From assembly GCF_029689925.1 (NCBI RefSeq), contig NZ_CP121445.1, positions 2,163,001 through 2,227,000 on the forward strand: DNA of 64,000 bases, in the 5' to 3' direction. The translations under genes and the position numbers were made by a program. Shown here piece after piece: positions 31,759 through 39,668 of this stretch; position 1 is the first letter of the stretch; the number at the start of each line of letters is the position of its first letter. This DNA comes from Anaerocolumna sp. AGMB13025 (GTDB taxonomy: Bacteria > Bacillota > Clostridia > Lachnospirales > Lachnospiraceae). Under the pieces are notes generated by a model. That model had not been told where the DNA came from. It saw only the letters and a program-made list of their open reading frames with translations, and ran no database searches.

Positions 31759-32643
31759 ATGGACTTGCTGCAAATTAAATATTTTCAAACTGTGGCTAAC
31801 ATGCAACACATGACAAGAGCAGCCGATGTGTTGCAGATTGCTCAACCTGCCTTAAGTTCCATGATTGCTAAGTTGGAGGCAGACTTGGGAGTTCCCTTGT
31901 TTAATCGGACAGGACGTAATATTATTTTGAATGAATATGGGAAAACGTTTTTAAAACGGGCTAATAGAATATTGAAAGAAGTTGATGAAGGACGACAGGA
32001 GATATCCGATCTGTCCGGAAGTGAAATGGGTGCTGTGTCTTTTGCAACTACATCTTTGAATAAAGAATTCGGTAATCTTATAGGAAACTTTGCAAATCTT
32101 CATCCAAAAGTAAATTTCCATATTACACAGTTAGGTGATGATAAAGAAAAACTTAATCTATTGGATAAAGATGAAATTGATTTTGCTTTTATCAATACGA
32201 TTGATGAGCATTCTAATATCTCAACTATAAAATTGACAGAGGAGGACATTTATTTAGCAGTGCCACCATCGCACCCCCTTGCTAAATACCGAACAGTTTC
32301 TTTTCAGAATTTGAAAGGCGAAGCCTTTATTGGATTAAAAGCTAATTATAGCCAACAGGAATTTTGTGATGAACTTTGCAAAAAGAATGGATTTGTGCCA
32401 AATATCATCTGTGAGTGCAGTGAATTCACGGCGGTTATTAATTTGGTCGAAGCAGGGCTGGGTGTATCTTTTTTACCATGCTCTGAGGATGAGAAAAAGG
32501 AGTTGCCTGTTGTTTTGCTTAAGATTGATGGGATTGATTTTAAGAATATTCTGCGACTTGCATGGAAAGAGCAACGATATTTTTCAAAAGCGGCAAGAAA
32601 TTTCCGTGAATATATAACGCTATATTTTAATGCTACAGTTTAA
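31759..32643 (+). CDS. LysR family transcriptional regulator
   Basis: A 294-residue LysR protein: winged helix at residues 1-60 (LLQIKYFQTVANMQHMTRAAD...QPALSSMIAKLEADLGVPLFNR) and a periplasmic-binding-like effector domain from about residue 90 with DEIDFAFI and VEAGLGVSFLPC. LysR proteins usually control a neighbouring gene, often the next or divergent one; the candidate here is the ZIP transporter downstream. The effector is unknown. ATG at 31,759 follows GGAGG. Confidence 0.9.
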   Translation: MDLLQIKYFQTVANMQHMTRAADVLQIAQPALSSMIAKLEADLGVPLFNRTGRNIILNEYGKTFLKRANRILKEVDEGRQEISDLSGSEMGAVSFATTSLNKEFGNLIGNFANLHPKVNFHITQLGDDKEKLNLLDKDEIDFAFINTIDEHSNISTIKLTEEDIYLAVPPSHPLAKYRTVSFQNLKGEAFIGLKANYSQQEFCDELCKKNGFVPNIICECSEFTAVINLVEAGLGVSFLPCSEDEKKELPVVLLKIDGIDFKNILRLAWKEQRYFSKAARNFREYITLYFNATV

Positions 32644-32828
32644 TTAGAGCAGAAAGGCATTCCAATCAAATAAATTGGTATGCTTTTTTTAAATAAATTA
32701 ATATATAAATGATTATAAATATATACATAATAATATATTTTTATTTATTGATGTTTGGGCTTATACTGTGGATAGTAAAGATTTAAAGCATTTATTAAAC
32801 TTTACTTGCATAAAGATGAAATTTGTAG

Positions 32829-32850
32829 TTGCCAAAGGCAAATTTTTTTT
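32829..32850 (+). terminator. Short hairpin with T-run after lysR
   Basis: TTGCC-AAA-GGCAA forms a 5-bp stem followed by a run of eight T. It is a plausible terminator or attenuator between the LysR and ZIP genes. Confidence 0.5.
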
Positions 32851-32858
32851 GAACGTAG

Positions 32859-32874
32859 GTTAGCAAATGCTAAC
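32859..32874 (+). promoter_or_regulatory. Perfect palindrome upstream of the ZIP gene
   Basis: GTTAGC-AAAT-GCTAAC is a 6-bp perfect inverted repeat 60 bases before the ZIP start. It differs from the GTATGG sites and is closer in spirit to DtxR/IdeR boxes (TTAG...CTAA), so a metal-dependent repressor is a candidate binder. Confidence 0.5.
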
Positions 32875-32934
32875 TGTTCGGAATATAAATCTTTTCGGCA
32901 GATTAATTTCCTCTAAACAATTGCATGAAAGGAG

Positions 32935-33732
32935 ATGAAAAATACGAGCAACAACATAAATGCATTTTGGGGCATCTTAATTCCGTTTATTGGAACTATC
33001 GCAGGTGCGGCTTGCGTATTTTTTATGAAAAAGTCCATGAGTGATGGCGTTCAGCGCGCCTTGACGGGATTTGCCGCTGGTGTTATGGTGGCAGCCTCAG
33101 TATGGAGTCTATTAATTCCGGCTATTCAGCGGTCGTGGGCGTTAGGAAAATTGTCGTTTGTACCAGCGGTGGTCGGCTTTTGGATTGGAATACTGTTTTT
33201 ACTTTTACTCGATCATATTGTTCCACATCTGCATCGGAATAGCGAAAAGGCCGAGGGCCCAAGTAGCTGCCTACAAAAGACAACAATGTTAGTACTTGCG
33301 GTGACGCTGCATAATATTCCGGAAGGAATGGCAGTTGGCGTTGTTTATGCGGGATACTTATCCGGAAGCGCGCAGATTACAGCAACTGCAGCTCTTGCAC
33401 TTTCTATTGGCATTGCTATTCAGAACTTTCCGGAGGGTACGATCATTTCCATGCCTTTACGGGCAGAAGGAATGAGTAAACCAAAAGCGTTTGTGGGAGG
33501 TGTGCTCTCCGGTATTGTGGAACCCATTAGTGCTGTTTTGACAATTTTGGCAGCACAAATTATCGTACCTGCGTTGCCGTACCTTTTAAGTTTTGCTGCA
33601 GGAGCTATGATTTATGTGGTGGTAGAAGAGCTAATTCCTGAAATGTCGGAGGGCAGGCACTCTAATATCGGCACGGTGTTTTTTGCAGTCGGATTTAGCG
33701 TCATGATGGTGTTGGACATAGCCTTGGGCTGA
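32935..33732 (+). CDS. ZIP family divalent metal transporter
   Basis: A 265-residue polytopic protein of the ZupT/ZIP type. Helix IV contains the metal motif HNIPEGMAVG and helix V contains QNFPEGTIISMPL, as required for zinc or iron transport. A His/charged stretch between helices III and IV (DHIVPHLHRNSEKAEG) is the usual variable metal loop. Eight hydrophobic segments are visible. The ATG at 32,935 directly abuts the AAAGGAG, which is unusually close, so the true start may differ slightly, though no better in-frame codon exists. A remnant of marR follows at once. Confidence 0.9.
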   Translation: MKNTSNNINAFWGILIPFIGTIAGAACVFFMKKSMSDGVQRALTGFAAGVMVAASVWSLLIPAIQRSWALGKLSFVPAVVGFWIGILFLLLLDHIVPHLHRNSEKAEGPSSCLQKTTMLVLAVTLHNIPEGMAVGVVYAGYLSGSAQITATAALALSIGIAIQNFPEGTIISMPLRAEGMSKPKAFVGGVLSGIVEPISAVLTILAAQIIVPALPYLLSFAAGAMIYVVVEELIPEMSEGRHSNIGTVFFAVGFSVMMVLDIALG

Positions 33733-33783
33733 TTCTATACAGTAAGTACGATGGGTTTGACTGTAAATTCTCATTTTGAAGTG

Positions 33784-33861
33784 GAACTGGAGTTTTTGCT
33801 AAACTTCTTTTCAACCACGATAAGCAGGGTTGAGAATTTCGATTAAAATATAGTGGAATAA
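33784..33861 (+). pseudogene. 3' remnant of a second marR gene
   Basis: The last 25 codons of the MarR gene at 27,545 (EFLLNFFSTMVSRV...ENIVE and stop) are recognisable here with changes, including an internal TAA in the ENFD region. It is followed by the same arrangement as copy 1: operator, small gene, dtxR, sufC. It shows that the whole module was duplicated. Confidence 0.8.
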
Positions 33862-33874
33862 AAATTTTATACAA

Positions 33875-33893
33875 GTGTATTGCAACCATACGC
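33875..33893 (+). promoter_or_regulatory. Operator site E
   Basis: GTGTATTGCAACCATACGC matches the GTATGG palindrome with two changes. It lies 33 bases before the second small gene. Confidence 0.6.
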
Positions 33894-33925
33894 ATTTTTA
33901 CACAATAAAGTTAGGAGGAAAAAAC

Positions 33926-34123
33926 ATGAAAAAAGAAAAGAAAAAACCTCATATATATGATAATGGCGAGGTTGATGAACGGCGATATCTGCAAAAACTC
34001 AAAGCTGATCAAAGCATGCTTCAAGCATTTTTTAATTCTATTCCCCAATGCTACGGTGTTCCGTTTTATCATCCATATAGTTATCCGGTGTTTCCACAAA
34101 CAGGATTGTTTATAAGGCCCTAA
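33926..34123 (+). CDS. Small protein with HIYDN and FPQT motifs, copy 2
   Basis: A 65-residue paralogue of the protein at 28,083: PHIYDNGEVDERRYLQKLKAD, SMLQAFFNS and VPFYHPYSYPVFPQT are shared. The conserved core is soluble, with an N-terminal polar part and a C-terminal aromatic/proline part. A single Cys (QCYGVPFY) is conserved between the copies, too few for a classical metal site. AGGAGG precedes the ATG. It lies behind operator site E. No family known. Confidence 0.65.
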   Translation: MKKEKKKPHIYDNGEVDERRYLQKLKADQSMLQAFFNSIPQCYGVPFYHPYSYPVFPQTGLFIRP

Positions 34124-34241
34124 AGACTTAAAAAGACAGAGAGAACGGAGGTGTTCTATGGCATTGAATTAATTTGTGGGCGGAAACAAAAAAGGAAACT
34201 GGATCCAGCCATCCGGAATAAATGAAAGAGGGAATGTTAAA

Positions 34242-35519
34242 GTGAAAAAATGGTTTGAGGATCTGAAAGTTGCAAAGAAACTGTTAATCAGCTATCTGCT
34301 AATTGTTGCATTTACCGTGATTACAGCTGGTGTGGGGATTTTTTGTGTTCTGCACTTTACCAGAAATATGGTGGTCATCATGATAGTAATTGCACTAATT
34401 TGTATCGTATCTGTCATTCTTTCCGTATATTTTTCCAGATATATGTCAGATATTATTGCGTATCCCCTTTGTATTTTTGAAGCGTTTGCCAGCATGGTGG
34501 CTGTAGGAGATTTTGGAGTTGAAAAAATCACAGGGGAAAAAAAACGAGGCTGGGATTCCAGAAAGGATGAAGTGGGAGGTCTTGCTAGTGCCTTTGAACA
34601 GATGATTATCAACAATATTGAGCAGGCCCAGACGACAAGAGCTATTGCAGACGGTGATTTAACAACGGTTGTGACCATTCGTTCCGAAGAAGATGTTCTC
34701 GGCAAAGCGCTGGCAGAGTTAGTTGAAAAGTTTCATAATCTTGCTTCTTCTATTACAACCATAGCAGAACAGGTTAATTCCGGATCTGGGCAGGTCTCTG
34801 GCGGTGCTCAGACATTATCCAACGGAACCACAGAGCAGGCGGCAACCCTGGAAGAGTTGAATACTTCTATTGGTAATGTAGCCGATCAGGCATCGAAGAA
34901 TGCCAGGAGTGTTGAGAGAGCTGCAGATTATGTAAATCAGGCGGGTCAGGGCGTTATGGAGAGCAACGACTTTATGCAGGAGCTAAATACCGCCATGAAA
35001 GAGATTGGGGAGTCATCTCAGGAAATTTCAAAGATTACAAAGTTTGTAGAGGATATTGCGTTTCAGACAAATATTCTTGCGCTCAATGCTGCCGTTGAAG
35101 CTGCCCGTGCCGGTGATGCCGGAAAAGGTTTTGCCATAGTTGCCGATGAAGTCCGTAATTTAGCTGCAAAATCAGCTGATGCTGCAAAGCAGACAGCAGA
35201 TCTCATTCAAAAATCTGTAACAATGGTATCTCATGGGGAGCGTCTTGCTGATGATACATTAAAGCTCTTGTATACAGTAAAAGATAAGGCACAGATGGCG
35301 GAACAGGCAATAAAGGAAATTGAAACTGCGTCTACTGAACAGGCAGGAGCAATTGAACAGATCCATCAGGGGTTGTCCCGGGTATCTGTAGTTGTACAGA
35401 CCAACGCGGCTACTGCGGAAGAAAGTTCTGCAGCCAGTGAAGAACTTGCTGCGCAGGCTGAAATACTGCAACAGGAAGTAAGAAAATTCAAACTTCATGA
35501 GGAACACACCAGCCACTGA
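34242..35519 (+). CDS. Methyl-accepting chemotaxis protein lacking a sensor domain
   Basis: About 425 residues. Two membrane helices (residues 12-36 and 42-64) are separated by only about five residues (HFTRN), where a normal receptor has 120-250 residues of extracellular ligand domain. A HAMP-like region (residues 65-150) and a long signalling coiled coil follow, with the conserved hairpin tip DIAFQTNILALNAAVEAARAGDAGKGFAIVADEVR. No C-terminal CheR tether is present. GTG at 34,242 gives the typical MCP start VKKWFEDLKVAKKLL. It is inserted between the second small gene and dtxR. It may sense an intracellular or membrane cue, or be a deletion remnant. Confidence 0.88.
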   Translation: MKKWFEDLKVAKKLLISYLLIVAFTVITAGVGIFCVLHFTRNMVVIMIVIALICIVSVILSVYFSRYMSDIIAYPLCIFEAFASMVAVGDFGVEKITGEKKRGWDSRKDEVGGLASAFEQMIINNIEQAQTTRAIADGDLTTVVTIRSEEDVLGKALAELVEKFHNLASSITTIAEQVNSGSGQVSGGAQTLSNGTTEQAATLEELNTSIGNVADQASKNARSVERAADYVNQAGQGVMESNDFMQELNTAMKEIGESSQEISKITKFVEDIAFQTNILALNAAVEAARAGDAGKGFAIVADEVRNLAAKSADAAKQTADLIQKSVTMVSHGERLADDTLKLLYTVKDKAQMAEQAIKEIETASTEQAGAIEQIHQGLSRVSVVVQTNAATAEESSAASEELAAQAEILQQEVRKFKLHEEHTSH

Positions 35520-35613
35520 AGATCGGGGAAGGTAGGACCTTTGAAGATACCAGACATGCATCAGCAGGCTCTTATGTAAAGCATTGATGTTTTAGGAATA
35601 GGGGGAATCAAGG

Positions 35614-35706
35614 TTGAAAAAGCAGGAACTGCGAATTCACCAGCAGGGAGATTTGGATACCTTAAAAGACACATACCTGACATTTGGACAGACGACCGGA
35701 GGATAG
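35614..35706 (+). pseudogene. 30-codon stub of unknown origin
   Basis: A TTG start behind AGGGGGAATCAAGG opens a 30-residue frame (beginning LKKQELRIHQQGDLDTLKDT) that stops at TAG. It looks like the beginning of a longer gene that has been cut off. It lies in the insert that separates the two halves of the duplicated module. Confidence 0.35.
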
Positions 35707-35746
35707 TGCAAATAAGCATTGCTTAAAAAGCAAAGAAACCAAATAA

Positions 35747-35775
35747 TTGCATCAATGAGTATGGTAGCCATACAC
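35747..35775 (+). promoter_or_regulatory. Operator site F with probable promoter of dtxR
   Basis: GAGTATGGTAGCCATACAC at 35,757-35,775 matches the palindrome. TTGCAT at 35,747-35,752 and ATACAC at 35,770-35,775 could be the promoter with 17-base spacing, so the operator overlaps it. Confidence 0.65.
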
Positions 35776-35808
35776 ATTTTGCTAAAGTTTAAATATGGAG
35801 GGGTTGCT

Positions 35809-36222
35809 GTGCAGCAAAATAGGCGCCGTTATTCGGAGAAAAAACTCAGTCCTTCAAGGGAGGAATATTTAAAGGCTATATATAAGCTATCTGAAATGAC
35901 TCAATTAGTACGTTCAATTGATATTGCTGAATATTTAGGAGTTTCAAGGCCTAGTGTTCATAACGCTGTAACTAGGTTGCAGGAAGAGGGGCTGGTCATC
36001 AAGCCTTTGGGCGGTGCAATTCAGCTTACTGAGGAGGGATGCAAAAAAGGAAAAATCATTACAGCTAAGTTTCGGATCTTAAGGCATTTTTTAAATTCGT
36101 GTTGTAATGTTAGTGAGCCAACGGCAAGTGCAGATGCTTGCAAAATGGAGCATATTATCAGTGATGAGTCTTTATTTGCTCTAAAAAAATATCTGAACTT
36201 AGAACACGGAGATGACCTTTGA
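35809..36222 (+). CDS. DtxR/MntR-type metal-dependent regulator
   Basis: A 137-residue protein with the iron-dependent-repressor winged helix (SREEYLKAIYKLSEMTQLVRSIDIAEYLGVSRPSVHNAVTRLQEEGLV) and a short dimerisation domain with the metal-binding-type residues in CNVSEPTASADACKMEH. It lacks the C-terminal SH3-like domain, as MntR does. GTG at 35,809 follows GGAGGGG. It stands directly before the suf operon and behind operator F, so it is the best candidate for controlling iron or manganese-responsive expression here. A decayed copy is at 28,384. Confidence 0.87.
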   Translation: MQQNRRRYSEKKLSPSREEYLKAIYKLSEMTQLVRSIDIAEYLGVSRPSVHNAVTRLQEEGLVIKPLGGAIQLTEEGCKKGKIITAKFRILRHFLNSCCNVSEPTASADACKMEHIISDESLFALKKYLNLEHGDDL

Positions 36223-36386
36223 AGAAAAAAGATTTTTTTGAACAAGGGTTAGTCTCTGCTTACTTAAAGAAAAATTCATGGACAGCAAACGGCATGTACG
36301 GCACTTCCGGAGAACCTTGAACACAATTGCTTCAAACTCATGGTAGTGGATTATGTCGCTCAAAGATAGAAAGAAGAGGTGTAAAG

Positions 36387-37139
36387 ATGCAGAAAACATT
36401 ATTGAGAATTGAGAACTTGCATGCAACCGTTGAGGAAAAAGAAATCCTCAAAGGGCTGCATTTAGAAATAAAGGAAGGGGAAATCCATGTTTTGATGGGT
36501 CCCAACGGCGCTGGAAAATCCACTTTGGCAAACGTTATTATGGGACATCCGGGATATAGCGTGACAGACGGACACCTTTATTTCGAGGATGATGATATCA
36601 CGGAAGCAAAAACCAACGAACGGGCGAAAAGAGGACTCTTTCTTTCCTTTCAGGCTCCGGAGGAGATTCCCGGCATCACTATGGAGAACTTTTTGAAATC
36701 AGCAAGAACGGCGCTGACAGGTAAAGAAGTAAAAGCATTCCCCTTCCACAAAGAAGTGCTTACGAAAATGCAAGAGCTTCAAATGGATGAAAGCTATGCC
36801 AAGCGTCATGTGAACGTCGGCTTCTCCGGTGGAGAGAGAAAGAAGAGCGAAATATTCCAAATGCTGATGCTTGATCCTAAGCTAGCGATTCTGGATGAAA
36901 CAGACTCCGGATTGGATGTCGATGCGGTCAAAACTGTATCTTCGGGTATCAATCAGTTTAAAAATGATCATAACGCAATTTTAATTATTACCCACAACAC
37001 TCGAATTTTGGATCAGCTCCGTGCGGATTATGTCCATGTTCTGGTAGATGGAAAGATTGTAAAAACCGGAAGCACGGATCTGATTGAGCAAATCTCAACA
37101 ACTGGCTTTGCCTCAATGGAAAATTCAATCGGAAAGTGA
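36387..37139 (+). CDS. sufC: SufC Fe-S assembly ATPase
   Basis: A 250-residue ABC-type ATPase of the SufBCD scaffold. Walker A is GPNGAGKST near residue 40, the signature region is FSGGERKKSE near residue 146, Walker B is LAILDETDSGLD near 171, and the H-loop is ITHNTR. The FSGGERKK and DETDSGLD forms are SufC-specific. ATG at 36,387 follows AGAGGTG; the upstream open extension has no role. It is followed by sufB after 10 bases. An earlier gap of 164 bases from dtxR holds a sequence shared with the decayed copy. Confidence 0.96.
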   Translation: MQKTLLRIENLHATVEEKEILKGLHLEIKEGEIHVLMGPNGAGKSTLANVIMGHPGYSVTDGHLYFEDDDITEAKTNERAKRGLFLSFQAPEEIPGITMENFLKSARTALTGKEVKAFPFHKEVLTKMQELQMDESYAKRHVNVGFSGGERKKSEIFQMLMLDPKLAILDETDSGLDVDAVKTVSSGINQFKNDHNAILIITHNTRILDQLRADYVHVLVDGKIVKTGSTDLIEQISTTGFASMENSIGK

Positions 37140-37149
37140 GGTGCAAACG

Positions 37150-38556
37150 ATGGAGAAGAAAAAAACAATTGTAGAAGATATTAATCGTGATCTTTATGAC
37201 ATTAAAAACCCAGATAAGGACAGTTATCACATTAACAGAGGACTGACAAAGGAAATTGTCAGCGAAATCTCGTCCCTTAAGAACGAACCCTCATGGATGC
37301 TGGAGCTTCGGCTTGCCTCGCTGGAAACCTATCATTCTATGGCTATGCCGAAGTGGGGACCATCCCTTCACGAACTGAATATGGACGAGATCGTCACCTA
37401 TGTGCGGCCGAAGGCTTCTGCAAAGGCAAGCTGGGAAGACGTCCCAAGGGAAATCAAGGAAACCTTTGAACGGCTGGGGATTCCGGAAGCAGAACGGAAG
37501 TCTCTTGCTGGCGTGGGCGCACAGTATGATTCCGAGGTTGTCTACCACAGCATTAAAGAGGAGTTAACGAAGCAGGGAGTTGTCTACCTTGACATGGAAA
37601 CTGCAGTAAGAGAACATGAGTCTTTAGTACGGGAGTATTTTATGCAGCTCCTCCCAGCAACTTCACATAAATTTCTGGCCTTACACGGAGCCGTGTGGTC
37701 TGGCGGCTCGTTTGTCTATGTGCCGGAAGGTGTGGATGTTAAGATTCCTCTGCAATCCTATTTCCGCTTTAACGCCCCCGGCGCCGGACAGTTTGAGCAT
37801 ACCTTGATTATTGTGGACAAGGGCGCCAAGCTTCACTTCATTGAAGGCTGTTCCGCACCCAAATATAATACCATCAATCTGCATGCTGGTGCGGTGGAGT
37901 TGTTTGTCAAGGAAGGCGCGACCCTGCGGTATTCCACCATTGAGAACTGGTCAAAAAATATGATGAACTTAAATACGAAATGCGCGCTGGTTGAGAAGGA
38001 CGGTAGCATGGAATGGGTTTCCGGCACCTTTGGCTCCCATATTACGATGCTTTACCCTACCAGCATTTTGAATGGAGAAGGCGCGAAAACCGACTTTACA
38101 GGCGTAAGCTTTGCCGCCAAGGGACAAAACCTGGATACCGGTTCTAAAGTCGTTCACGCCGCTCCCCATACCTCGTCAACTCTCAGCTCACGTTCTATTT
38201 CCAAGGACGGTGGAATTGCTGTATACCGAAGTTCGGTCAATGTCCTGCCTCAGGCACACCATGTAAAATCCGCAGTAAGCTGCGAATCCCTGATGATGGA
38301 CTCCCTCTCCCGTGCGGATACACTGCCGGTTATGGACATCCGCAATGATGAGGCGGATATCGGGCATGAAGCAAAAATCGGACGGATCAGCGAGGATGCG
38401 GTCTATTATCTGATGACTAGAGGAATGGATGAATTAGAAGCCAAGGCTTTGATCGTGCGGGGGTTTGTGGAGCCCATTACCAAGGAACTGCCCTTGGAGT
38501 ATGCGGTTGAAATGAATAACCTGATTTCGATTGAACTGGAAGGCAGTATCGGCTAA
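37150..38556 (+). CDS. sufB: SufB Fe-S scaffold protein
   Basis: A 468-residue protein with the SufB/SufD beta-helix core. Family hallmarks are present: the N-terminal NEPSWMLELRLASLE and PKWGPSLHELNMDEI, the central GTFGSHITMLYPTSIL and the C-terminal EADIGHEAKIGRISEDAVYYLMTRGM. SufB forms the assembly site with SufC and SufD. ATG at 37,150 follows GTGAGGTG. Length is normal. It is in a sufC-sufB-sufD-sufS-sufU order that is standard for Firmicutes. Confidence 0.96.
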   Translation: MEKKKTIVEDINRDLYDIKNPDKDSYHINRGLTKEIVSEISSLKNEPSWMLELRLASLETYHSMAMPKWGPSLHELNMDEIVTYVRPKASAKASWEDVPREIKETFERLGIPEAERKSLAGVGAQYDSEVVYHSIKEELTKQGVVYLDMETAVREHESLVREYFMQLLPATSHKFLALHGAVWSGGSFVYVPEGVDVKIPLQSYFRFNAPGAGQFEHTLIIVDKGAKLHFIEGCSAPKYNTINLHAGAVELFVKEGATLRYSTIENWSKNMMNLNTKCALVEKDGSMEWVSGTFGSHITMLYPTSILNGEGAKTDFTGVSFAAKGQNLDTGSKVVHAAPHTSSTLSSRSISKDGGIAVYRSSVNVLPQAHHVKSAVSCESLMMDSLSRADTLPVMDIRNDEADIGHEAKIGRISEDAVYYLMTRGMDELEAKALIVRGFVEPITKELPLEYAVEMNNLISIELEGSIG

Positions 38557-38570
38557 AGGAGGTGCCAGAA

Positions 38571-39668
38571 ATGAACCAAGCGTTTAAGAATTTAAATGAA
38601 ATTCCCATGTTGACATGGAGCTGGCTTCATGTCAATGATGCGGATTTAAAACAGGACTTCCCTGGTGTTTTACCATATCAAAACAACCCTGTACAGGAGG
38701 TGCTACCAGCTGGAGTGGAAGTGTCATCTTATGAAAAGATAGGAGCCTTTCCGCTTGAGCAGTTGCCTGTCATTAAAGCAAAAAAAGAGCTGCTGGACTA
38801 TATGTCGCAAAAGCGTAACAGCGGATATATGATTCGTATACCGGAAGGAAGAGAAATGGACAAGCCGATTCTTCTTTCATATGTTCTAGATGAAATATCC
38901 CCTGTCTTGACGGAGGACATTCTGATACTGGCTGAAAAAGGAAGTAAGGCCACCGTCATAATCCAGTACATCTCTGAGGCAGCTGACACCGTTTCTCATA
39001 GTGGAATTACCCGTATTCGGGCAGAAGCTGGTGCGGATATAACACTCGTCAAGGTACAGATGCTTTCGGAAGGCAGCAGTCATGTGGATCACGTGGCGGC
39101 TTCCATAGAGGAAAACGCAAAGGTACAGGTACTGCTGGCGGAGCTGGGAGCGCAGGAATCCATTACCAATTGTAGCCTTGATTTGATTGGGGAAGCCGCA
39201 GAGGGGCGGATCGACTCTGTTTATCTGGGAGATGGGGAACGTAAGTTGGACATCAACTATATCGTTACCCACTCTCAAAAAAGCACCGTTAGCAATATTC
39301 ATTCCAGCGGCGTCATGGCTGATCGGTGTAAAAAGGTGTTTCGTGGCACGATAGACTTTAAAAGTGGTGCATCAGGTTCCAAGGGAAGCGAGGAGGAGGT
39401 CACTGTATTGCTCAGCCCTGAAATCATCAACATTTCTACTCCGCTTCTATTGTGCGGAGAGGAGGACGTGGAAGGAGCCCATGCCGTCAGCACAGGTACA
39501 ATTGATGAGGATATGCTCTTTTATCTGATGACTCGTGGCTTTAATGAAACGGAGGCAAAAAAGGTGATTGTGGAAGCTTCCTTTTCACCAGTGCTTGAGA
39601 AGATTGAGGATGAGAGATTGCGAGAAAGCGTTTTCTCATATGTGAGAGGAAGGTTGAGCAATGTTTAA
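38571..39668 (+). CDS. sufD: SufD Fe-S assembly protein
   Basis: A 365-residue SufB paralogue with an N-terminal helical part and the beta-helix core ending in VEGAHAVSTGTIDEDMLFYLMTRGF, which corresponds to the SufB C-terminus. ATG at 38,571 follows AAAGGAGGTG; an in-frame GTG at 38,562 lies in that site. It forms the SufBC2D complex. Its last eight bases overlap the sufS start, indicating coupling. The sequence is more diverged than sufB, as usual. Confidence 0.93.
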   Translation: MNQAFKNLNEIPMLTWSWLHVNDADLKQDFPGVLPYQNNPVQEVLPAGVEVSSYEKIGAFPLEQLPVIKAKKELLDYMSQKRNSGYMIRIPEGREMDKPILLSYVLDEISPVLTEDILILAEKGSKATVIIQYISEAADTVSHSGITRIRAEAGADITLVKVQMLSEGSSHVDHVAASIEENAKVQVLLAELGAQESITNCSLDLIGEAAEGRIDSVYLGDGERKLDINYIVTHSQKSTVSNIHSSGVMADRCKKVFRGTIDFKSGASGSKGSEEEVTVLLSPEIINISTPLLLCGEEDVEGAHAVSTGTIDEDMLFYLMTRGFNETEAKKVIVEASFSPVLEKIEDERLRESVFSYVRGRLSNV

